This document shows, in pieces, positions 35,051-42,714 of a DNA stretch of 64,000 bases. Under the pieces are notes generated by a model. It saw nothing but the letters and a program-made list of their open reading frames with translations, made no database searches and was not told the origin of the DNA. The stretch spans positions 1,426,001 through 1,490,000 of the forward strand of contig NZ_CP014646.1 in NCBI RefSeq assembly GCF_001051995.2. Direction: 5' to 3'. This stretch comes from Thauera humireducens (lineage in GTDB: Bacteria > Pseudomonadota > Gammaproteobacteria > Burkholderiales > Rhodocyclaceae). Both the position numbers and the translations under genes were made by a program. How positions within the stretch are numbered: position 1 is the stretch's first letter; each line of letters opens with the position of its first letter.

Positions 35051-36058
35051 ATGCGTTCCCACCCCTCCGCTGACCATCCGCTCGCATTCTGGACCTTGCC
35101 CCCAGGCGATGGCGAACTGCGCCCGGTGGCACTGCCGCCGCTTTCACCCGGCGCGGTGCGCGTGCGCAGCCTGTTCGGCGCGATCAGCCGCGGCACCGAG
35201 GGCCTGGTATACCGCGGCGAGGTGCCGCCGAGCGAACACCAGCGCATGCGCGCGCCCTTCCAGGAAGGCGAATTCAACGGTCCGCTGAAGTACGGCTACA
35301 TCAACGTCGGCGTGGTCGAGGCCGGCTGCGGCGCCGAGGCCGAAGCGCTGGTCGGTCGCCGCGTGTTCTGCCTCCATCCGCACCAGCAGGCCTACGTCGT
35401 GCCCGCGAGCGCGGTGGTGGCGCTACCCGACGCCGTGCCGAGCGAACGCGCCGTGCTGGCAGCCAACCTGGAGACCGCGATCAACGCCGTGTGGGACGGC
35501 GCGCCCTCGGTCGGCGACCGCATCGCGGTGGTCGGCGCAGGCGTGGTCGGGGCACTCGTGGCCTGGCTGTGCGCGCGCATTCCCGGTACCGAGGTGCAGT
35601 TGATCGACGTCGATCCGGGGCGCGCCACACTGGCAATGGCCCTGGGCGCCCGTTTCGCGGCACCCGGCACGGCCGCGGGCGACTGCGACCTCGTCTTTCA
35701 TGCCAGCGGCGCGCCGGCGGGCCTGTCGACCGCACTCGGCCTCGCCGGCCAGGAAGCCTGCGTGATCGAGATGAGCTGGTACGGCCAACGCGCCGTGCCG
35801 CTTGCGCTGGGCGAGGCTTTCCACGTCCGCCGCCTCAGCCTGCGCTCGAGCCAGGTCGGCCACCTGCCGCCGCAACGCCTGCCGCGCTGGGACTATCGCC
35901 GGCGCATGGAACTCGCGCTGGCGCTGCTCGTCGATAGCGTGCCGGACGTGCTGATCAGCGGCGAGAGCGACTTCGCCGACCTGCCCGCCACGATGCACCA
36001 GCTGGCGTATTCGCCCGCCGGCGCCCTGTGCCACCGCATCCGCTATCCGCAGCCCTGA
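35051..36058 (+). CDS. Medium-chain dehydrogenase/reductase without the zinc-site motif
   Basis: From the ATG at 35051 (MRSHPSADHPLAFWTLPPG) this encodes 335 residues of the alcohol-dehydrogenase superfamily. The nucleotide-binding motif VVGAGVVGALVAW is present near residue 160. The GHE zinc motif expected near residue 75 is replaced by YGYINVGVVEAG, and no four-Cys lobe is seen, so it probably works without zinc. It is likely an NAD(P)-dependent oxidoreductase in the following gene cluster; 27 bp separate it from the PTPS-like gene. Substrate unknown. Confidence 0.82.
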   Translation: MRSHPSADHPLAFWTLPPGDGELRPVALPPLSPGAVRVRSLFGAISRGTEGLVYRGEVPPSEHQRMRAPFQEGEFNGPLKYGYINVGVVEAGCGAEAEALVGRRVFCLHPHQQAYVVPASAVVALPDAVPSERAVLAANLETAINAVWDGAPSVGDRIAVVGAGVVGALVAWLCARIPGTEVQLIDVDPGRATLAMALGARFAAPGTAAGDCDLVFHASGAPAGLSTALGLAGQEACVIEMSWYGQRAVPLALGEAFHVRRLSLRSSQVGHLPPQRLPRWDYRRRMELALALLVDSVPDVLISGESDFADLPATMHQLAYSPAGALCHRIRYPQP

Positions 36059-36085
36059 TCCCCTTCACTCTCACGAGACGCGCCC

Positions 36086-36484
36086 ATGTATTCCCTGACC
36101 GTTCGCGACCACATCATGATTGCCCACAGCTTCCGCGGCGAGATCTTCGGCCTGGCGCAACGCGTGCACGGTGCCACCTACCTGATCGACGCCACCTTCC
36201 AGCGCACCGAACTGGACGCGGACGGGCTGGTGGTCGACATCGGCCTCGCGAACGACACGTTGCGCGCCGTGCTGGCCGAGTTCAACTTCCGCAATCTCGA
36301 CGACGAGCCGGCCTTTGCCGGCAGAAACACCACCACCGAGTTCATGGCGCGCGTGGTCTTCGACCGGCTTGCGGCCGCGATCCGCGACGGCCGTCTGGGC
36401 GAAGGCGGCCGCGGCCTGGAACGGCTGAAGGTGACGCTGCACGAATCGCACATCGCCTGGGCGAGCTACGAAGGCGCGCTGTGA
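36086..36484 (+). CDS. PTPS/QueD-fold protein with degenerate active site
   Basis: The 132-residue length and the segments [49 protein letters not shown] and [12 protein letters not shown] align by eye with 6-pyruvoyl-tetrahydropterin / 6-carboxy-tetrahydropterin synthases. Key positions differ: the catalytic Cys is Ala (LAQRVHG), the second His of the HGH zinc pair is Ala (HGA), and the Asp-His of the LDHRNLN motif is Asn-Phe (FNFRNLD). One zinc His (IAH), the other (VH) and the HES glutamate remain. It therefore probably does not make a pterin in the usual way. It lies in a tight operon with the MDR and glycosyltransferase genes. Confidence 0.8.
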   Translation: MYSLTVRDHIMIAHSFRGEIFGLAQRVHGATYLIDATFQRTELDADGLVVDIGLANDTLRAVLAEFNFRNLDDEPAFAGRNTTTEFMARVVFDRLAAAIRDGRLGEGGRGLERLKVTLHESHIAWASYEGAL

Positions 36485-36515
36485 GGCTGCGCGATTGCAG
36501 GCATCGAAACGGTCG

Positions 36516-38483
36516 ATGAGCGCAGAGCGAATGCAGCGGCTCACCTTCATCGTCGCCGGCGCCCCCGCGCAGCGCACCGGCGGCTACCTGTACGACGCGC
36601 ACATCGTCGCGCAGTTGCGGCACGGTGGCTGGCAGGTCGAGGTGATCGGGCTCGCGGGCCGTTTCCCCGATGCGGACGAGGTCGCACGCGACGCCCTGCG
36701 CGCCACCCTGTCCTCGCTCGCGGACGACAGCCTCGTCGTCATCGACGGCCTGGCGCTCGGCGGCATGCCCGAGACGGTCGCCCCCCACGCGCAGCGGCTG
36801 CGCCTGATCGCGCTGGTGCATCACCCGCTGGCGGACGAATGCGGACTGGAGACGGACCGGGTCAAGCGCTTCGAACGCCAGGAAACCGCAGCCCTGCAAT
36901 CCATGCGCGGGGTGATCACCACCAGCCGCTTCACCGCGCGACGGGTGGCCGGCATGGGCATCGACACGGCCCGCATTGCGGCCGTAGAACCGGGCGTCGC
37001 CCCGCAGCCGCTCGCCGCAGCCGATCACACCCCGCCACGCCTGCTGTGCGTCGCCACGCTGACCCCGCGCAAGGGGCACAACCTGCTGGTCGAGGCCCTG
37101 GCCTGCGTCGCGGATCTCGACTGGCAGTGCGATTTCGTCGGCAACGCGAGCCGTGACCCCGACCACGCAGATCGCGTCAGCGCACTCATCCGCACCCACG
37201 GCCTCGCCAACCGCATCCATGTGCACGGCGAATGTCCCGAAGCCGGGCTGCACGCCGCCTATGCAGCCGCGGACCTGTTCGTGCTGCCCTCGTACTACGA
37301 AGGCTACGGCATGGTGATCAGCGAGGCGCTCGCCGCCGGCTTGCCGGTGCTGACCACGACGGGCGGCGCGCTCGCCGAGACTCTCCCGCCCGGCACCGGC
37401 CTCGCCGTGCCGCCGGGTGACTCCGAAGCGCTGGCGCAGGCGCTGCGCCGGCTGCTGGCGAACCCCGCCGAACGCCTCGCGCTACGCGATGGCGCCCGCG
37501 CGGCGCGCGTGCGACTGGCGGACTGGACGCAGGCCGGCGCCACGTTCGCGACCGCGCTCGAGCGCCTGTCCGGCCTTCCGCCCGCTTGCCCCTCAAGCCT
37601 CCACCCCGACACCCTGTTCGATGCCGACTGGCTCGCGCTGCGCCGCGCGGCCGACCATGCGGCACGCGACCCGCGGCTGAATGCGCTCGCTGCCGACTGG
37701 CTTGCGCGGCGCGACCACCGTCCGCTGCGCATCCTCGATCTCGGCACCGGCAGCGGCTCGAACCCGCAGTATCTCGCCCCATGCCTGCCCGGCCCGCAGC
37801 GCTGGACCTTGCTCGACCATGACAGCACGCTGCTGGTGCGTGCGGTCGAGACCTGTCGCAGCCTGAACGACCGTGACGGCCACGCGCTGACCGTCGAACC
37901 GCTCGTCGCCGCCCTGCAGAATCTCGATGCCTCCCTGTTGGCCGGCTTCGACCTCGTCACCGCCTCGGCCCTGCTCGACCTGGTCGACGAGCGCTGGCTG
38001 CAGCGTCTGGCCGAAGCCTGCCGCGAAGCCGGCTGCGCATTGCTGATCGCGCTGAGCGTGGATGGGAACTGGCGGATCGAGGCGCTCGACAACACCGACA
38101 GCGCTCGTCAGGCCGACGCGACCGAGGACGCCTTCGTGCGCGCCGCCTTCAACGCCCACCAGCGTCGCGACAAGGGCGCGGGCCGGGCGCTCGGTCCCGA
38201 TGCCGCCCCCCGTCTCGCGGCCTTGCTGCGCGCGCAGGGATTTTCGGTGCAACTGGCGCCCAGTCCGTGGCAGCTCGCCGCGGCCACCCCGGCGCAGGTC
38301 GCCCTCGCCCGCGCGCTGCTGGACGGCTGGCGCGAGGCCGCCACGGAGCAGCGCCCCGAGGCCCACGCGCGCATCGCCGACTGGCACCGGCACCGTCTGT
38401 CCGAACTGGCGCACGGCCGACTGCGAATCGAGGTCGGCCACCTCGACCTGCTGGCGCTGCCACCAAGCCGCGGGGCCGGATGA
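36516..38483 (+). CDS. GT4 glycosyltransferase fused to a class I methyltransferase
   Basis: About 655 residues from the ATG at 36516; a start at 36531 is equally possible. Residues 1-360 are a GT-B family 4 glycosyltransferase: GGYLYDAHIVAQL at the N-terminus, CVATLTPRKGHNLLVEAL, and the donor-binding E-x7-E in YYEGYGMVISEALAAGLPV. After a short linker, residues about 400-655 are a SAM methyltransferase with motif I LRILDLGTGSGSNPQYLAP. A single polypeptide could glycosylate an acceptor and methylate the product. No membrane segments are seen, so it is cytosolic. It is preceded by the PTPS-like gene and followed by the flippase-like gene. Confidence 0.87.
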   Translation: MSAERMQRLTFIVAGAPAQRTGGYLYDAHIVAQLRHGGWQVEVIGLAGRFPDADEVARDALRATLSSLADDSLVVIDGLALGGMPETVAPHAQRLRLIALVHHPLADECGLETDRVKRFERQETAALQSMRGVITTSRFTARRVAGMGIDTARIAAVEPGVAPQPLAAADHTPPRLLCVATLTPRKGHNLLVEALACVADLDWQCDFVGNASRDPDHADRVSALIRTHGLANRIHVHGECPEAGLHAAYAAADLFVLPSYYEGYGMVISEALAAGLPVLTTTGGALAETLPPGTGLAVPPGDSEALAQALRRLLANPAERLALRDGARAARVRLADWTQAGATFATALERLSGLPPACPSSLHPDTLFDADWLALRRAADHAARDPRLNALAADWLARRDHRPLRILDLGTGSGSNPQYLAPCLPGPQRWTLLDHDSTLLVRAVETCRSLNDRDGHALTVEPLVAALQNLDASLLAGFDLVTASALLDLVDERWLQRLAEACREAGCALLIALSVDGNWRIEALDNTDSARQADATEDAFVRAAFNAHQRRDKGAGRALGPDAAPRLAALLRAQGFSVQLAPSPWQLAAATPAQVALARALLDGWREAATEQRPEAHARIADWHRHRLSELAHGRLRIEVGHLDLLALPPSRGAG

Positions 38484-38516
38484 TCGCCTTGCCGCGAACA
38501 ACCGCCCGCGATCGCG

Positions 38517-39353
38517 ATGCCAGCTAGCCGACGTATCGCCGCCCGCCTGCTGCCTGCACTGGGCAGCCTCGCGCTGCTGGCCGCCGTGTTCGCCTGGCTG
38601 GACGACGACGCCCTGGCTGCCACCCTCGTCGCACCCTCGCCCGGCTGGCTCGCGGCCGCATTGCTACTGGGCGTGCCGCAGATGGCCCTGTCCGCCTGGC
38701 GCTGGCAGCTTACCGCGCAGCGGCTCGATGCGCCGCTGCCCTTCGGCCGCGCCGTGGCCGAGTACTACCTCAGCAGCTTCCTCAACCAGGTCCTGCCCGG
38801 TGGCGTGCTCGGCGACGCCAGCCGCGCCTGGCGTCACGCGCGTACGCAGGCCGCCGACTCGCCCGGTCCGCGCGCGGCCTGGCTGGCGGTGGTGCTGGAG
38901 CGCGCTTCCGGCCAGTTCGCCCTGCTGCTGATCGCGCTCGCGACCCTGTTGGTCTCGCCCGTGATCGGACAGATCCTCGGCCGGACGTTCGCCGGCATCG
39001 GCCAGGGCGGTGACATGGTTCCGTTGCCGCTCCGTCTCGCATTGATCGGCGCTGCAGTCGTGCTGCTGCTGTTCGTGCTGCGTCGGAGCGGATTCCTGCG
39101 CCACCTCGCGAATGCCGGCCAGCGTGCGCTGCTCGCCCGCGACGCGCTGTGGCGGCAACTGCTCGCCTCGCTGGCGATCTCGGCGAGCTACATCGCGGTG
39201 TATTTCTGCTGCGCCCGCATGCTGGGCATCGACACCCCGGCCACGACCCTGCTGGCGCTGATTCCCTGGGTGCTGCTGGCGATGGCGCTGCCGCTGTCCT
39301 TGGCCGGCTGGGTGAGGGGAGACAAGAAAACCGAGGGGGCTGAGGCAAGATAA
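38517..39353 (+). pseudogene. Flippase-like (LPG synthase TM / AglD type) protein, interrupted by the prophage
   Basis: The readable frame gives 278 residues with six or more hydrophobic helices and family features such as WRWQLTAQRL, YYLSSFLNQVLPGGVLGDASRAWRHA and LLALIPWVLLAMALPLSLAGW. The family normally continues from SLAGW into GxREG and further helices; here host homology ends at codon 265 (about 39312) and the last 13 codons come from prophage DNA. The protein probably moved or modified a lipid-linked intermediate of the upstream cluster and is likely inactive in this strain. Confidence 0.8.
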
Positions 39354-39433
39354 ATGCGGGATGCGGCGGGACCGGAGGGGAGGAAACGGGACGCCGGCTT
39401 AAAACGTGTTGCGCGGGGCGCAAATTGGGAGAC

Positions 39434-39455
39434 GGGGCCGGGCGGCCCCTTTTTT
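39434..39455 (+). terminator. Terminator at the left prophage edge, facing into the phage
   Basis: GGGGCCG (39434-39440) and CGGCCCC (39443-39449) form a compact GC hairpin followed by six T residues on the plus strand. It would stop transcripts entering from the host flippase operon before they run antisense through the early genes. A second dyad TTGCGC-ggg-GCGCAA is at 39409-39423. Confidence 0.75.
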
Positions 39456-39458
39456 GCG

Positions 39459-39806
39459 TCAGAAGAGGCCGGTCTGGCGGGACTTGATGTCGGCGGCGCG
39501 GCAGCGGTCCACGATCTGGCGGACGCGCATTTCGGAGAGGTGGAAATCGCGCGCGAGCTGGCGGTAGTTGTCGCCGCGGAACTTGGCGTAGATCTCCCGA
39601 TCGCGGCGCGACAGCACCCACGTCTGACCCTTCGGGATGTACTCGTAGGCGCCGCCGACCTCGGTGCGAACGGCTTCGGCGATGGCGAAGGCTGCCTCGG
39701 CGGCGGGCTGATGGTCGAGCTTGAGGTGCTCGGTCATCCAGGCATAGGCAGCGTTGGCAACGCTGGCGAGGATCTCGGGGTAGTCGTCGTCAAGCATCAG
39801 GGCCAT
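39459..39806 (-). CDS. mor: Mor-family middle/late transcription activator
   Basis: The 115-residue protein matches the Mor/C activator family: an N-terminal dimerisation part (YPEILASVANAAYAWM, AAFAIAEAVRTEVGGAYEYIPKG) and a C-terminal helix-turn-helix (DNYRQLARDFHLSEMRVRQIVDRC). It should switch on the rightward structural genes. It is the last gene of the leftward early operon and so lies about 13 kb from the promoters it would act on, unlike in Mu, where the genes follow mor. Confidence 0.88.
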   Translation of the reverse strand: MALMLDDDYPEILASVANAAYAWMTEHLKLDHQPAAEAAFAIAEAVRTEVGGAYEYIPKGQTWVLSRRDREIYAKFRGDNYRQLARDFHLSEMRVRQIVDRCRAADIKSRQTGLF

Positions 39807-39857
39807 GGTTGTGTCCTCACAGGCCGATGTGGGCAGACGCGGGTGTGCTGGTGAGCA

Positions 39858-40547
39858 TCAGGCGGCTTGGGTGGATGCAGGCGCTGCGGCCGCGGGGTTG
39901 ATGTCGAATACGCGTTGGCCGTGCCGCTCCTTGGCGGCGAGCCACTGCCAGACGTAGCTAAGGGCGTCGAAGCCGCGAGGGCTGAGCGTGGGCGCGACGA
40001 CGCGGTGGATGTCGAGCATCACCAGGCCGCGCGGCAGGACGCCGGCGGCCACCAGGCGGCCGATGCGGGCGTCGATGGCGGCGGGCAGCTCGCGCGCGGC
40101 CCAGGCCTTGAGGCCCTCGATGGCGCGGTACTTGTCATTGAAGCGGGTGAAGTGGAGGTCGTCGACGCCGGTCATGCGCTTCACGTAGGCCGCGAGCGAG
40201 GCCTCGGTATTGCTCTGGGTGGCGCCGATCTCATGCAGCAGCAGCCAGACAGCGCGCAGCTTGCTGGACTCCGCATCGGTGGCGAGCGGGCGGCGCTCGG
40301 CGGGCTTGGCCGCGTTTGGTTTGCGCACCTTGAAACCGGCTTTCTTGAGGTGGTCGATGATGCGCTCAAGCTCGGGGATGGTGCAGTCGGCGGAGCTGGT
40401 CTTGCCGTCGGCGAGCTTGGCGACCAGGTCGCGGTAGGTGTCGTCGGCCATGTGGATGTCGCGGCGGGCGACGTGGATGAGCCCGATGAGACGGGCGCGG
40501 TTGGCGGCGCGGGCGGCTGCGGCTGCGGTGGCGGGCTTGGTGGTCAT
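39858..40547 (-). CDS. Phage gp16/GemA-like regulatory protein
   Basis: From the ATG at 40547 this gives 229 residues. The N-terminal half is the gp16 domain (ARLIGLIHVARRDIHMADDTYRDLVAKLADGKTSSADCTIPELERIIDHLKKAGF). The C-terminal half (LWLLLHEIGATQSNTEASLAAYVKRMTGVDDLHF) is conserved in GemA/Gp16 proteins. In Mu, GemA modulates host gene expression and DNA supercoiling; exact action is unknown. It sits 51 bp before mor. Confidence 0.85.
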   Translation of the reverse strand: MTTKPATAAAAARAANRARLIGLIHVARRDIHMADDTYRDLVAKLADGKTSSADCTIPELERIIDHLKKAGFKVRKPNAAKPAERRPLATDAESSKLRAVWLLLHEIGATQSNTEASLAAYVKRMTGVDDLHFTRFNDKYRAIEGLKAWAARELPAAIDARIGRLVAAGVLPRGLVMLDIHRVVAPTLSPRGFDALSYVWQWLAAKERHGQRVFDINPAAAAPASTQAA

Positions 40548-40708
40548 GGGCTTACTTCCAGCGGAGTTCGAGGGTGGCGCCAGCGTGGGCGATCGAGACG
40601 GGCATTGCTGCGGGCTCCGGGGCACTCTTCGTCGGGCGGCATGAGCCAGACGAGAAAGCAGTGAATCTCTGCGGCGATGGCTTGGGCTACGGCTGCGAGG
40701 GTGCGCAT
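40544..40708 (-). CDS. Small phage protein, 54 residues, with a nested short frame
   Basis: An ATG at 40708 has an AGGAG ribosome site 9 nt upstream and opens a 54-residue frame starting MRTLAAVAQAIAAEIHCFLVW, whose stop overlaps the gp16 start (TCATG on the plus strand). A second frame within it encodes the peptide MPVSIAHAGATLELRWK, ending at 40552. Function unknown; the frame is supported by the ribosome site and tight coupling rather than by homology. Confidence 0.45.
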   Translation of the reverse strand: MRTLAAVAQAIAAEIHCFLVWLMPPDEECPGARSNARLDRPRWRHPRTPLEVSP

Positions 40709-40780
40709 GGGTTGCTCCTGAGGGTGAGTCGCCTTGCCGGATGGCCCGCGGGAGGCAGGCCATCGAGCCTGGCGGCGCGG

Positions 40781-41056
40781 TCAGGCGTTGCAGGCGTCCT
40801 TGAGGGCCTTGGCGGCGGTGAAGTGCGGGGCGCGCTTGGCGGGGATCTGGATCTCGGCGCCGGTCTGGGGGTTGCGACCGGTGCGGGCGGCGCGCTGGGT
40901 GACGCTGATCTTGCCAATGCCGGGGATGGTGATTTCCTCACCGGTGTAGACGGCGGCGTGGGCGTGGTCGCCGAGCGCCTTGATGACTTCCTCGACGACG
41001 CGTTTCGTGAGGCCGGTGCTGCCGGAGATGTTCGCGATGAGTTCGGTCTGGGTCAT
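40781..41056 (-). CDS. HU/IHF-family DNA-binding protein, phage-encoded
   Basis: Ninety-one residues starting MTQTELIANISGSTGLTKRVVEEVIKALGD with the HU beta-arm motif (TIPGIGKISVTQRAARTGRNPQTGAEIQIPAKRAPHFTAAKALKDA). HU bends DNA and in Mu host HU/IHF assist transpososome assembly, so a phage copy could serve that step. A GGAGCA ribosome site precedes the ATG. The 137 bp upstream hold no gene I can support. Confidence 0.95.
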   Translation of the reverse strand: MTQTELIANISGSTGLTKRVVEEVIKALGDHAHAAVYTGEEITIPGIGKISVTQRAARTGRNPQTGAEIQIPAKRAPHFTAAKALKDACNA

Positions 41057-41193
41057 GGTGTGCTCCTGGTGATGCGTCAGATGGTGGGTTGCCGGTTCCC
41101 GGCGCCCTTTCGGCTTTCGCCAAGGCGGGCCTTTGCTTTTTCCGTGCCGGCTGGTTCCGATTCTTCCCTCGGTTTCCTTGGGGCTTGCCGCTA

Positions 41194-41415
41194 TCAGTTG
41201 AGGCGATCGGCCCAGACGAGCGGCTGCTGCCGTGCGTCGAGGCTGTGGAGGGTGACGTTGTGGTCGTCGACGACCTTGAAGCTGACGGTGCCGCCGGCGG
41301 CCTTGGCGATCTCGACGGCGCCAGCCTTGACGGATGGCAGCGAGGGAAGCGGGAAACTGCAGACATTGGTCCAGCTGCCGCGGCAGTTGGCCTTGAGGTG
41401 AAGCTGAGTGCTCAT
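41194..41415 (-). CDS. Hypothetical phage early protein, 73 residues
   Basis: The frame MSTQLHLKANCRGSWTNVCSF...WADRLN starts at 41415, overlapping the stop of the PEP-CTERM-like gene. It is a small soluble protein with two cysteines and a predicted beta-rich middle (GGTVSFKVVDDHNVTLHSLD). I do not recognise a family. Confidence 0.6.
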   Translation of the reverse strand: MSTQLHLKANCRGSWTNVCSFPLPSLPSVKAGAVEIAKAAGGTVSFKVVDDHNVTLHSLDARQQPLVWADRLN

Positions 41416-41786
41416 GCTTGGCTCCGGTGAAAGGCGAGCGCGGCCAGGCCGATGGCGACCAGGGCGAGCGCGCCGGGTTCGGGAACGGTGTTGATTGCCG
41501 CCCGGGAGGCGGCGTTGGGTTTCGGCTCGGCCCGCTGTGCCTCTGCGCAGTCCTTGCCTTGGCCGGTGCAAGGCGGGATTGCGACGGGCGCACCGAGGGG
41601 CTCGATCGGCGACGGGGTCGGATGCACCGTCGGCGTCGGGCTGCGGTAGGCGAGCTCCGGCGGCATGATTGCCGCCAGGTACATCGCCAGCGCTGCGCAG
41701 CTGCCGCTGCCGAGCAGCACGCCCAGGGCGAGCCACTTGATGCGCAGGCGGCGAAGCGTGCCGGGCGGGAGGTAGCGGAGCTTCAT
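41412..41786 (-). CDS. Membrane protein with PEP-CTERM-like sorting tail
   Basis: The 124-residue protein has an N-terminal membrane segment (IKWLALGVLLGSGSCAALAMYLAA), a Pro/Thr-rich middle (SPTPTVHPTPSPIEPLG) and a C-terminus VPEPGALALVAIGLAALAF followed by His-Arg. That tail has the three parts of a PEP-CTERM signal: the VPEP motif, a hydrophobic helix and a basic end, recognised by exosortase in Rhodocyclales and relatives. It is in the early operon, overlapping its neighbours on both sides. Function unknown; it may alter the lysogen's envelope. Confidence 0.75.
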   Translation of the reverse strand: MKLRYLPPGTLRRLRIKWLALGVLLGSGSCAALAMYLAAIMPPELAYRSPTPTVHPTPSPIEPLGAPVAIPPCTGQGKDCAEAQRAEPKPNAASRAAINTVPEPGALALVAIGLAALAFHRSQA

Positions 41787-42712
41787 TGAGCGCGGCCCCT
41801 GCCGTCGAAGCAGATCACGCTGGCCACCGGATACCCGTCATGCAGCACGCCGTCGAGCAGGCGGCCGGCGAGCTTCTTTCCCACGCGTTCAACGGCGTTG
41901 TCGTAGTCGCCGCCCCAGTTGCAGCAAACGCCCTCGTAGGCAATCCCGTGCGCGGCATCTGGGGCCCACTCCCCCCACTGCTTGAACAGGAAAGGCACGC
42001 CGGCTGCGGCGCACTGGTCGCGCAGGCTGCGAGCCCACGCGGGGTGCATCGGCCGTGCCTTCGGTCCAGACTCGCCGCCGACGACGACCCAATCAAGCTG
42101 GCCCGGACCTCCGTGCAGCCCATGCTCTGCCAGATTTATCGAAGCCAGCAGCGGCTCGGCGCTGATCCATCGCACAGCGGCCGGCGTGTCGAGCAGAAGC
42201 GGGATGCGCTCGTCGGCCGCGGCCTGATCTTCGACGCTGACGCCGAGCCAGACATTCGGCAGGGCCTTGTCCATCGGGCCGGGATCGACGCCGAACAGGC
42301 GCTCGGCGGCCTGCCGAACACCAACCCACAAGCAGGTTCCGCTGTGGCTGAAAATCGGGTGCTCGCGCATACGATCCGGGCGCTTCGTCAGCACTTGGAA
42401 AACGTTCTGCTTCGCCAGCGCCATGACGGCGAACACCTCCTCGATGAACTCGTCCGATACGTCCGGATGGAACAGATCGGACATCGAGTTCACGAAGATT
42501 CGACGCGGCCGGCGCCAGCGCAGCGGCTGATCAAGCCGGTCGGCGTGAGTGCGAACGTCGGTGAATTCCCGCCCGGCATAGGCCGGCAGGTGCTGCAAGC
42601 GCACCCAGTCGCGCTCCGCGTAGCAGTGCTTGCAGCCTTGGCTGACCTTCGCGCACCCGGTAACAGGGTTCCAGGTTGCGTCGGTCCATTCGATTCCGGT
42701 GTTGTCGCCCAT
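41783..42712 (-). CDS. Phage Gp37/Gp68 family protein (DUF5131)
   Basis: From the ATG at 42712 this is 309 residues starting MGDNTGIEWTDATWNPVTGC, with the family cysteines GCAKVSQGCKHCYAE, then RRPRRIFVNSMSDLFHPDV, VLTKRPDRM, WLGVSVEDQ and WVVVGGESGPKARPMHP. The fold resembles radical-SAM barrels, and the three cysteines could hold an iron-sulfur cluster. Its biochemical role is not known to me. It overlaps the PEP-CTERM-like gene and is 2 bp after gam. Confidence 0.88.
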   Translation of the reverse strand: MGDNTGIEWTDATWNPVTGCAKVSQGCKHCYAERDWVRLQHLPAYAGREFTDVRTHADRLDQPLRWRRPRRIFVNSMSDLFHPDVSDEFIEEVFAVMALAKQNVFQVLTKRPDRMREHPIFSHSGTCLWVGVRQAAERLFGVDPGPMDKALPNVWLGVSVEDQAAADERIPLLLDTPAAVRWISAEPLLASINLAEHGLHGGPGQLDWVVVGGESGPKARPMHPAWARSLRDQCAAAGVPFLFKQWGEWAPDAAHGIAYEGVCCNWGGDYDNAVERVGKKLAGRLLDGVLHDGYPVASVICFDGRGRAQ

Positions 42713-42714
42713 AT

